From: Buxus sempervirens
Lineage: Eukaryota; Streptophyta; Magnoliopsida; Buxales; Buxaceae
Reading direction: 5' to 3'
NCBI GenBank assembly: GCA_947561395.2
Contig: OX387189.1
Location: forward strand, 27,776,329 to 27,840,328
DNA length: 64,000 nucleotides
The notes beneath the pieces were generated by a model. That model searched no databases, had not been told where the DNA came from, and was given only the letters and a program-made list of their open reading frames with translations. Positions 13,889 to 25,800 of the stretch are shown piece by piece; within the stretch, counting starts at the first letter, position 1; each line of letters begins with the position of its first letter. The position numbers and the translations under genes were made by a program.

Positions 13889-16800
13889 AGAACTGGCAAA
13901 CTTTCAGCAGCTTGCCATAGGATTTTCCCGAAATTTTGCATCATTTGTTCTCTTTTTTTTAACTAAAAAAAAAATAGAAACCAAAGTTTAAAAATCACAA
14001 ATATATTTCGAATGAATGAAAAACATAAAATAAAATGGATAAGCGGTCATTCATAGTCATATCAAAGTGCAAATAAAACATGTGTGAGTGTGTGTGTGAG
14101 TGTGTGTGTGTGTGTGTGGTGAATAAAAAAATTAATATCTCATAGCTCTAATAGTTGGTAAGTTAATTTGGTATTCTAGAGTCAACTAATTCCAGAAAAG
14201 GCTACAGCACTTCCACAAATTCCTTGTGATTTCAATCTAGTAGCACAAATTTTTCACATTAAATTTGATGAGTGAACAGCTTCTGTCAAAGGATATAATC
14301 CAGAAAAAAAAAATTTGAACAAAATCATATCTTTCAAAAATAGATTCCAAGATTGATTAAGAAATGGACCATTGTATCCCTCATATTTTCATAGTTTTTA
14401 GCATAACCTAATTTCTGATATTATAGAGACAACTGCAATTATAGCATAAGCAGCATTGAAATAGATGGCATTAGCTTTAATCAATGGTTGATGTAAACAT
14501 TAAGATCTGAAGTTTTATGTACTACTAACCGTCGCTTGCTTTAACAAAGTACTCAAGGGTTCTGCTAAAGAGGAAACATGGGAAGGTGGATATGCATTTT
14601 CTACATTCTCATTTGGAGCAAATTTCATGTATCCTCCAGTTTTCCAATCTTTGGACCGACCAATCATTTTTGGCTCATTAAAGTTCTCAAAGGCTTTATC
14701 AAGAACAATATGCTGTCTTCTAAGAGCTTCAGGCATATTTTCCAGTGGACTTAACGGCATGCAATCAATATCCTGTTACACCAAAAAAAAAGGACTAAAT
14801 CATGCAATTCCATAGAAAATGACAGTACAGAATGAAAAAGAAAAGAGAACCACAATAATAGCTTACTACTCTCATCCTGGAAATGAATAAAAAGGGAACC
14901 CAAAAAATATAATAACACTAATAACAACAATAACAATAATAATAATAATCAATCGATTTAGTATCACCTTAGTACCATGAAACACGCCATTCAAACATCC
15001 ATCAGTATTTTGAGTCCAAAAGATTCTTTTGTGAACACATTTATAGCTATTAACTTTCATATCCTACAGTAAGTCTATATATAACAAAGACAGTCTTATC
15101 TTAATCCTAAAACAATATAAATAATACCGTATGATTCACTATCTATATCCAGCACCTAACCAGTCAAGCTTTGCATATTTGGAAGCCAGAAGGAAGGGTG
15201 AGTTGTGAGGACCTCAGACATAACATATCCTTACGGCAAATGAATATTCAAAAAGGTCACCAATAAGGTTTTAACATTCCCCTCACAAGGCATACTAACA
15301 GTTCAGGTTTGCTTCAAACCTCCACAACCATCAGAGGATTCCTAAAAATAATGACCATAATAACCAAGAAAAGTTCGTATCGTATGCTAATTATGCTCAT
15401 TTTTTAGAGATATATATTTTTCCTTAAAAAGCAAAAGGAATCCTCATCTGAAATACCAAAGCTGAGAAAGTCAAAGAGGGGAATAATTAAAACATCACGT
15501 AAAAAGGTTACAAATCAAATATGCAATGAAAAACTGATATATAACATGCATGCAAAGTCAACAAGCAAAGCTCCAATTCCCAAATTTTAGAAAGATAGCA
15601 GAAAGTTTTTTGCCAAGAATACCACACAATCAATATCAAGTAATGGAATGAAAGAAAAAATTAATTAGACGAAACATGGATGCAATTGCAATGGAGAAGT
15701 AAAATCACTACTATGGCAACATAAGCATTTTGATTTTGAGGAAGTAACCATCACTAGAGAATCAAATACTAATGAAGAATTTAATATTCAAGAGCTGTCT
15801 TTGATGGATCTTATATGTTCGAACAAATGATTATCCTTCACAAATTAATAAAGATGACTTATTATGCAAGCAGCCCAATCACAAGACAGAGATTTATTGT
15901 ATCAGTTATTAATAATTTAATAAGTGTAACTACTACTGTTACATCCAAGATATACAAAGAATCTTACAGAGATTCCTCCAAATGAAGCAAGGTTTTAACT
16001 CTCAGCCGGAACCAAATCGTACCGGCCTGAACCGGTGCCATTAAATTCCAGCCACTAATAGTTGGTACAAGCCAGCACCGAGGTTTTAAACCTTGAATTG
16101 AAGAGTCAAATTCTAATTCAATCATTATCCAATCAGTTTTGAACATTTTCTTAGACAGTTGGATACAATCAAATGACTAGTGATTTACAACGAAGGCATT
16201 GGACAGGAGTCTTAGGTGAACCTGGTTTGAAATTCATTTCCACTAAATATTTTTTGTTATTTTCAACTTCCCTACAGTGAAACAAGTATGTCCATTACAC
16301 TACAAGATCTTAGGAAAGATCTTGTTTGAAATGTGTCTAATAGTCAAACAGGTGCAAGTTAACACCGCCCAGAGAGTCCATGGTTTTAAAGCTAGATTAG
16401 TACATATTGATAACATATGGGACAAAACTGATATTTTGGGTTCAGCGCAAAAAGTTCAATCTTTGAAGCAGCCAGTACATGCAGGTACAAATCTGGCACA
16501 ACCAATACACACTAGCCAATTTTCTCAGCCATAGAAAAGCTTATTTGCAAATCAGGAGTTCACTTTTGAAATTTTGAGTTTTCTTCGCATCCATCTTAGT
16601 CCAAATGCCCTCAAAATTCATTTGTTTGTAGGATTTTGTCAATTCCTCAAAAGTTTACATGTTTAAGTCGAAGCAGTACCTCATGGAGCCAGACCGAGCC
16701 AATGACCAGTTCCTTAAAAAATTTATGTTTTTTCACTGTCCTGCTGCCAGCGGTGATAAAGTAGTTGCTTCCTCAGAACAGCAACCTTTTACCATCAATG

Positions 16801-19800
16801 ACTACATATAGCCACAAACTACAATCAGCATAACCTGGGATCCAAGTAGTGACAGTGTAGGAGGTATGTTTAACTGAGACCCACAATGATAACAAGACTC
16901 AGCCCCCATAAAATTTGGAACTACAGGGCCTATGTTTGTACCTAAAAAGACAGGATGCATTTTAAGCATGAGATTTGCTTGCAAAGTGTATAGACATTTC
17001 AGTTTGTAGGGTTCAGATCCACCAAGTGATACTATTATTTAAAATGGAGACAACAGAATAATTAGATTATACAGTGGAGGCTAGCCTCCTAACAAACTGA
17101 CTAAAAATGATCAGGCAAGCGGACGTTATTATGGTAAAAGTCAAATAGCTCCACATTCCAGTAGAAGCACTGGGAATCATATTAATCGCTACTATAAAAA
17201 TGGTAAATCTAGTGAAATGACAACCATCACTAGGATGGAGACCAATCCCTTTCTTACTACAATTCCAATAGGATGGGGACGAAGGTTCGAATGCTTAACA
17301 ACTCAAATGGAAGCTCAGGGATGTGTTAACCTATAATTTTTCCCCCACTCACACCTTTGGTGTTGATTGTTCTTTAACAATTTTTTTTTCCATATGTCCA
17401 ATGCTTCTTTTTGCATGTCTACTAAATGTGGCATTCCTATGCACATGATTGTTTTCGTTGCTATTGTAATAAATCATGTCTCTCATAGCTTTTCTCACAT
17501 TAAGGATCATTTTTTTTTTCTCTTTTGAGTATGTAGAAGTGAAAATTTAACCCGAACTAATCAGCAATCAAATGCAGTGCCAAGGCTCGGTATGTAAAGC
17601 ATATATTTCTTTAAGGTTTTTTTTCAAATAGATTTCATGCTACCTTGCAATGTTTAGGATTTTTAGGTTTCTTCAAAAAATTTTAAAACCACTTTAATGT
17701 TGGGAAATAGCCTATAGAATCCAGAGCAGACAAGCCCTGCCCAGACAGGTTGATACAGATACAATCTGGTGGTATGCAAGGGTACCTCAGGGAACCAGTA
17801 AAAGCAATGGTACTGGACTTTACAAGCATGTCCAAAATAACTTCCAATTTGAGAAAGCAGACGTAACAATAAATTAAATGTCAGAGAAAAATGAAAAAAT
17901 AAATAAGAAAATATCGTTACCATGACAAATTCAACCCCAAGATCAGGCCGATCAAACTGAACCCTGCATCTGTTACGATCAACTGTTAATATACTTCCAT
18001 CATGAATCTCTCTTGTCTTGGGATGAATGGCAATAACACGTTGTCCAACTGATAAAGGCCGGGCTAGATCTGTTGGAAGCCCTTCCCTGGTACCAGCACG
18101 AAGCTCAGTGTAATGTGTTCTAACAGATTCCCTATATTGTTGAAGCTTCTCTTTTTCTTCCTTTAAAAATTGTTCAGATAATCTCCGAGGTTTTCCTAGG
18201 GAACTGTGACAAAGACCAATGCACCATAAAGTAATTTTGTTGCCAAAATTTCTATCATGATTCATAATGAAACATGCCACTCAAAAAAATAAAGCGCCAG
18301 AGTACACAAAATTGCATTAGAAGTTGAAGAGAAAAGTACCTCCTTATAACACCCCATTCAACACGAGTTAACCTTGGAACATGGCCCAATCCAACATGAT
18401 TCAAGTATTCCACAAACTCCCTTTTAGCAAACCAGGGGTAATCAATTGCACTGTAGAACCACTCAAAAGCACACCATCTCCGTACCAAGGGGGATGAAAA
18501 GCAATAAAAAAGCTTTTCCTGTAAAGAAATATACAAATATGTTAACATGGTTAAAGGTCCAAGAAACTTAAGCAAAATGTAAAGAAAAGTGCAAACTAAC
18601 CTTGAGATTGAATGCACAGTCATAGAGTGAAGGATGGGGTTTACTAGATCGCTCAACATTTATATTCTTCTCTGTACACCTGGAATCTTTACAAGACAGT
18701 GGTTTCTCAAGAACCATCTTACGCCTACTCCGGAGTTTTGTTGGTAGGTTCACCTGGTTTCCAGTGGGAACCTGTACAGCTGATAATGCCATGTCGTTCA
18801 CAGCTCTTCTCTGATCACTAGTTGAAGAAGATCGTTCCAGAGGTCTGACAGGTTTTCCTTGTTTCGGTAGTGTAGTAATTTGAGTGGTGCGCTTACCTTT
18901 ACTCGTGTATTTTTTCCCATCTTCAGCTGACACCTACATAAAATTTTTATCAGAGTAGGTAAACCAATGGTTGAAACAATAACCACATAAATTTAATAAT
19001 CATATAATAAAAAGAACACATACAAAATCTAAACAAAAGAATATAAAATCAAAAATTGAAATTCTCAAACAACAGCAAGGAGAAAGAAAAAACAAAAATA
19101 ACAAAATATAATTATAAATTCAGCAAAAGTCCAACATCAAAAGTCAATACTCCCAAATCAGCATTCAACTGTGATTTGATAGTCAAAAAATATGCTCAAG
19201 ATAAAAGCAAAGAGAGCAGCACCAAAGAATGATAGAAGGAAAACTAAGTAGAACGATACAAGAAAAACAAAATCATAAGAATCAGAGTAAGTGATGTTCT
19301 TTGTCGATCCAGCTCAGGTACAGTGCGGAATGTTGAATTTAGACAACTGGGAAATAGAGATGATGTTTGAGATGTTGCAGATGTTATATAGCTCCAACTT
19401 GTCTCAAAATGAGGATGTTAGAATCTGGATGGAGGACAAGACTGGTTTGTTTCACAGTCAAATCAGCCTTCAAGTTTTTGGCCTGTAAAGGGATGGCTCA
19501 CCGATGAATTAGACTGCTATGGAATATCATATCCCCTCAAAGGTTGGTTTTTTCCTATGGACAGCATATCTTGATAAGATCCTAATAGTGGACCATTTGA
19601 AATATGGGGCTGGTATATAACTAACAGATTTGTTATGTGCAAATGTTCAGAGGAGACTGTTGAGCATCTTTTATTACATTGCTCAGTGACAAGCATAGTA
19701 TGGAATGGTATTTTGAAGAAATTCAATCTGTCTTGGGTCCAACCAGAATAACTAAGCTATGCTATCGAGTGCTGGAGTTGGAAGAATGGGAAGTCTAAAA

Positions 19801-22800
19801 TGCTAAAGGTTTGGAATATGTTTCCAGTGGCAATATGTTGGGTGATTTGGGAGGAGGAAAACTGGAGAATCTTCAAGAATAAGGTGAATAGAACAGAGGA
19901 GTTAGAACCGATGGTGTTAAAACTAATGTTTTGGTGGCATCCGAGATATGATCTTTCTCTTGTATTCATCTGGAAGCTTTCTTGTCTTGTAATCTTTTCT
20001 CTGAAATTCTGGGAGGATAGGTTTTTTTTTCCAGCCCCTTATCCCTCTTTGGGGGATGCTTTTTGGCTCTCTTGGTGGTACACAGTGTGTGTACCCTTGT
20101 ATTTTATTCTTTTTTTTTTTTAAATTCATACCCTTGTATTTTATTCTACCGCTAATATAATCCTTCCTTATTACCGATCAAAAAGAATATACAAGAAAAA
20201 TATAAGACCACTCTCAGTAATTTTCAGAGAGGCTACTTTCACTTTTGGAAGTTGACAATTTAATTTTCAGAGTTCTGCTACTTGATAGTTAGAAAGACTG
20301 ACTCAATACTAAGTAATGAAGTATATTTGATAGAATTCCTCTGGAGGGATGATAAGCTGTGTCAATATTTTCCTAAAGCCAACTGTGACTGCGACGACGG
20401 AGCATCTATGACTGTGACGGAGCAACTGCGACTGTGACGACGGAGAACCTGCGACTGTGACGACGGAGAACTTGTGACGACGAAGAAGGACTGAGCGTCA
20501 ACGGAAAGTCTGAAAGAGCTTTGAACGTCGGGCATTTGACAAAGTGGGATTTGTCGAAACAATGACGTGGAGGTATCGTTATGGAAGAGGAGACACCCCT
20601 GAACGGAGGGAGAGGAATCCCTGGAATAGGTATAGGCATTTCAAGTCACCAACACGACCGCTGTGGAAAGAGCGTCCATATAGGCCAGCTGAACCGTGGA
20701 ATGGCTTGACGCCGAGAGTTAGGACAGAAAGTAATTTCCACTTCCGTTCAAACTAGAGGAATATCAGAAATGCTAGAGGAGATCCAGGTGGTGTTTATGG
20801 TAAGGTGGAGAAGAAAATCTTCAATTTTCAGAGGAAGACTTTATTATTTGAAGGTTTCACATCGTCAACGGGGGAGGCTTTAAGAATTACTGAAAGAGTG
20901 GGCAGGAGGATGAGATGGCTGGTCATCAAGGAGGAGGAAATTTCATGGCTTCATGGAATGGCGATAATGGAAGAAGAAGAATCATGTTCTTATAAAGTGG
21001 TTGGGTCTGTCTGATCAAAGGAGCGAAAATTATTGATAGAAAGAAAAAGAAATAGATGGGGTTCGTTCCTGAAACTATCCGCTTTTAACGACAATAAGCA
21101 ATGGTGTTTGATCCTGCCGAGTTATCCTAAAGACGGTGACTAGAAGTATATTTTAAGCACCATTGAGAAGGTGCTTAGGAAGAAGGGTGGAGGAAAGCCG
21201 AAAGCGCGTGAAAAGTGTTTAGAGATGGGTTGCAGAGTCAAAGATAATTCAAACGTCTTTTCTACAGTGGAATTATTCCAAGGAAACAAGGTGTCTGGGC
21301 ATATCTAGAATTTGGGATGCCTGCCGATGGTAGGAGTGTGCCCTTCTGAGACAAAATGGTGTCTAGCTGCTATGTGCCATCAACCGCTCTCTGTAGCAAC
21401 ATGGGAGGCGATTCAGTTGGAGCTACAACAGTTAACTAAAATCCCATGCTCTCTTTTTGAAATTTCGGAAAGAAAGGCGATCATTTTTCTGAATTCTGAA
21501 GAAGACATGCTTAAGCTTTTGAGCTGCAAAGAGATTCAGAATCAAAAGCCAGCCAATCTCTTAATCCATCGTTTCCCGCTATCGGAAAGGCATAAGGTGG
21601 GAAAGATCAATCAAAGCGGAACATGGATAAAAGTAGAAGGCATCCCGTTGTTTCTTGTTGCTAGAGCTACGCTGAATCTTATCGGCAATGTTATGGGTGG
21701 ACTTATCAAAATCGGTGATAGAAGTTATGGAGAATGATCTAAGTGGGTTAACTTTGCTGGCTAAAGAAGCTTGCTCGAGCCGCATTCCCAGGTCCATTCG
21801 TCTATGGGATGGAGCATCATATTTTGAGACAGCTTTTAGTTTTGCCAGAGTTCAAACTGCAATCGAGCTGCTCCCTTCCAGAGGTTGAAGATGATGACTT
21901 GGCAAGTATGGGTACAGGTGGCGGGAGTAGGAGAAGGGTGAGCCAGGTAGCTGAAAAGGCTGGCAGGCTAAGTGGGACCAGTCCCCTGTTACAGTCTGAA
22001 AATTCAGCTTCGAAGATAGATATTGTTGGAGTTCAAATTGCTGGGCCAAAAGCCCACCCACCTATATCAGCGTATGAAGCTGGCATCTGCTTTGATGGGC
22101 TTCAAAGTGGGGGCCCAACAAGAGGGCTTTGTGAACCTCGCGACCACTTAAGTTCTCCTGAAAATCAGATACACTGTTCAAGGACCAACAATTTGAGGCC
22201 TCTCGTTTTCGTCGACCCACCTTCAGGAGAGAAGCAGCGTCACATGGTTGCAGACATATCTTCGAACGAAGGAACCGATAGGAGAAGAAAACTAAAGCCG
22301 ATTGAGGAGAGCAAGCCCCATGCTTGGGAGGACACTGATCGACTGTGTTCTGATTTCTTTTTGCCAATCTCTGAAACAGTGTCACAGGGGTCTACTCGTG
22401 ATGTAGGGGACTTTCCGACTAGAGTGAGACTTGCATCCGAAGGAGAAAAAGAGTTTTCTGCTTCAGATTTCTCAGACGTGGATGTGAACGTGTGCACTAA
22501 CCCCGTTTTATGCATTAGCGATGCTTTGAAGGCAATGTTTGAGGAGAAAGACGAGTTGACTAATGACATAGGCAAAGCTTTTTGCGATGGAGAACCTTTG
22601 CCTGACGTCGATATCCAAAATTCCGCAGATGTAAACGACCTGAGTTGTCATGCAGAGCAGGCTATGCACGAACCAGCCCTTGATTGTGAGAACCAATTGG
22701 ATATGGAGCCTCAGTGGACAAGTAGATCTGAAGATGGAGTAAGTCAATTATATCAAGAATTGGTAGTTGCTGCTCCAGGTAAGTTATGTGTGCCCCCCAT

Positions 22801-25800
22801 CCTTTCTCCTGAGAAGCATCCCTCCTCTCCTTCTACTCCCCATTCTTTTCTTGGCTGCAAGGAGATATGGGGTGTTTTAGAAGGATGTGAGCACTCATCT
22901 TCAGAGAACAAGGCTGGGGAAGTGTCCCCTCTTACACCTAGAGTAAAAGGTAGCAGCGTGGAGAACAAAAGAGAGGAATTAAAAGAAGTGGAATGGGAAG
23001 GGGTAAAGAGGATCTTGTCTTCCCTGAAATTGGAGTTCAAAGATAAAAAAAGGCTCGATCATTAGCATACCAGAAGCAATGGAGAGTTTTAGAAAGCAGC
23101 AACAGTCAAAAGAAGCAGGGAAGAAATCCAAGTCCAGGGAGCTCTGAAACCTTGAATGGTCAATGAAGTATAAGAAGTAAAAGTAGCTTTCTTACAGAGA
23201 GGTGGAGGTAATATCCTAGATGTCAATGAAGCTTCTAAGTTGGAATATCAGGGGATTAGGCGGGGTCGAAAAGAAAAGGGCAGTGAGGGAAGTATGCAGT
23301 AAAGAAAGGCCTTGGGTTTGTGTTCTACAAGAGACCAAAAAAGAATGTTTTTCAGACGGACTGGTAAGCTACCTGTGGGGTGGGAGGTCGAGAAGTTGGG
23401 TTTGTCTTCCATCTAAAGGAGCATCCAGGGGCATTCTAATAGTATGGGATTCTGCTTTTGTCATGGGAAAGTTGATTCATCAAGGAGAGTATTCATTATC
23501 TCTATGTTTTACAAATCTCGCTGATCAATTTCACTGGGGTTTCTCTGGGGTTTATGGTCCCAATTCAGCAAGGATGAGGAGCACCTTTTGGAAGGAATTG
23601 GAGGATACTAGCAAGATGCTTCCCGTTTCATGGGTTCTATTGGGAGATTTTAATGTGAGCAGATTTGCTAAAGAGAGAACAGGGGGAAGAGGTGTTAACA
23701 GAAGCATGAGGGAGTTCTCCAGTTTCATTGAAGGCCAATCTTTGTTAGATTATCCATTGTGCGGGGGAAGATATACATGGTCTAACATGCAAGAGAAAAA
23801 AAGTTGTAGCAGGCTTGATCGGGTGCCAGTGACTTCGAGCTGGGATGATAAGTTCCCAAATGTGGTGCAGAAGACTCTACCTCGGATTGTTTTGGACCAT
23901 AATCCGATTTTGGTTGATTCAGATCCTGTGCTTAAGGGGGGGACCTGCTCCCTTCCGTTTTGCTAACATGTGGCTTACGGACACTTTCTTTTGTCAATCA
24001 ATTGAAAGTTGGTGGAAGGAAGCAAAGGAAGGAGTGGCTGGCTGGGCAGGTTTCAGATTCATGAAGACTGTTCAAAACCTGAAGAAAAGGATAAAGAAAT
24101 GGAATGAAGAAGTCCTTGGGCGAGTGGAAGTTAGGAAGAAGGACTTACTGAAATCAATTGCTTTCTTTGACAATCTGGAGGAGTCAAGGACTTTAACATC
24201 TGAAGAAAGAGATGTGAGAAAAAAGAGTATGGGAGAAATGGAGAGGGTATTGAGAGATGAAGAAATCATATGGAAACAAAAATCAAGGATTCAATGGCTC
24301 AAGGAAGGTGATGGAAACACAGTTTTTTCACAAAATTGCAAATGGGAGAAGGAAGCAAAATGGTATAAGAAGCCTGGAGGTGGATGGTAAAACTTTTGAG
24401 GAGCATGAATCTATTTTGGCAAAGTTAGAGGAGTTCTATTCCAAGTTGTAAAGATCTGAACAGAGAGTTTATTGTAACATAAAGGGACTAGATTGTCCCA
24501 AGCTGGATGCAATCCAAAGTGCATGGTTAGAAAGGGAGTTTGAGGAGGCAGAAGTCAAAAGGGCAATTATGGAATTAGGCCAAGACAAAGCTCCGGGCCC
24601 GGATGGTTTTACCCTAGCATTGTATCAAGCTAGTTGGGAGATCATAAAAGACGATCTCATGGAGGTGTTTAAGGAGTTTTACCACTATGGCATAATTAAT
24701 AAAGTTGCCAACGCTACATTTTTGAGCCTTATACCAAAGTTTCAAGGAGCAGTAGAAGTAAAGGACTTTCGCCCAATCAGTCTAATCACTAGCATGTACA
24801 AAATCATATCTAAGGTGTTGGCGGCTAGGCTAAAGGAAGTGATGGACACGATCATATCAGCAAATCAAAGTGCATTTGTAAGGGGTCGACAAATTCTTGA
24901 TTGCTCTTTGATGGCTAATGAATGCGTTGCTGACCGGAAACACAACGGAAAACCGGGCTTAGTGCGTAAAGTGGACTTGGAGAAAGCATTTGATAGAGTG
25001 GAATGGGGCTTTCTGGAAGAGGTGATGAGATGGAAGGGATTTGGGGACAAGTGGTGCAGGTGGATTAGGGGCTGTTTAAAGAACATATCGTATTTGCACT
25101 CCTAAAGACCCTTTTGTATGTGAAATCCTCTCTTGGTCTCATCAAGGGCTTCAATGGAATCTCCAGTTTAGCAGAGATCTTCACGAATCAGAGATTGATG
25201 AATTAGGAAGTCTAATCGAAAATCTCAAGGGGATGATCCTCCAGCCATCTTGTTCCGATGTTAGAGAGTGGTCTTTGGATCCAAAAGGGAAGTTCTCTTG
25301 TAAGTCATGGATGACCTACTCTTTATCCAGATTGGCGTCTACTTCTTCTCTATGTTTCCCTACCCAATATCTTTGGAAAGCTAAGATTCCCCACAAAGTG
25401 AAGATATTTACATGGTTGGCCTTTTTGAACAAGGTTAATACTATTGATAATCTTCAGCGGCGCAAGAAGTCTTGGGCTTTGTCCCCTCATGTTTGCTCCC
25501 TATGCTTGAAATCGGGAGAGTCAGTGGACCACTTACTACCACATTGTGAGTTTGTGGGGCATATTTGGAGGAGATTGCTGAATATGGCGGGAGTAAAATG
25601 GTTTGTACCTTGCTCCCTTGGTGAAATGGCTGCTCAATGGCATTTTCCTCATTTGTCAAAGAGAGGGAAAAGTCTTTACTCAGCTGCCTTCTTTGCAACC
25701 ATATGAGAAGTGTGGCTAAATCGGAACAGGAAGATTTTTGAAGAAATCTGCAACGGAAGAGAGTTAATCCTAGATAAAGTATTGAGCTTGGCAGCATTTT

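Larger units (their letters stand above)
8849..14529 (-). other. ALY intron 14, 5.7 kb, contents
   Basis: Contains a LINE RNase H remnant (10284-10930), an Au-like SINE (11679-11846), a 39-G homopolymer (13848-13886) and a GT microsatellite (14081-14119). 8849-10280 and 11861-13690 are AT-rich with no feature I can support beyond short T tracts. Confidence 0.7.

Noticed and set aside
13657-13991. ORFs with poly-Pro or poly-Gly on both strands
   Set aside because: They are produced by the 39-base G run and lie inside an ALY intron.
17663-18280. 205-residue single ORF with DIRP sequence taken as a gene by itself
   Set aside because: Only 17921-18203 is exon; both ends of the ORF run into introns with clear splice sites.
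22062-22747. Minus-strand ORFs opposite the LINE ORF1
   Set aside because: They are shadows of the plus-strand ORF1 frame and have no recognisable domain.
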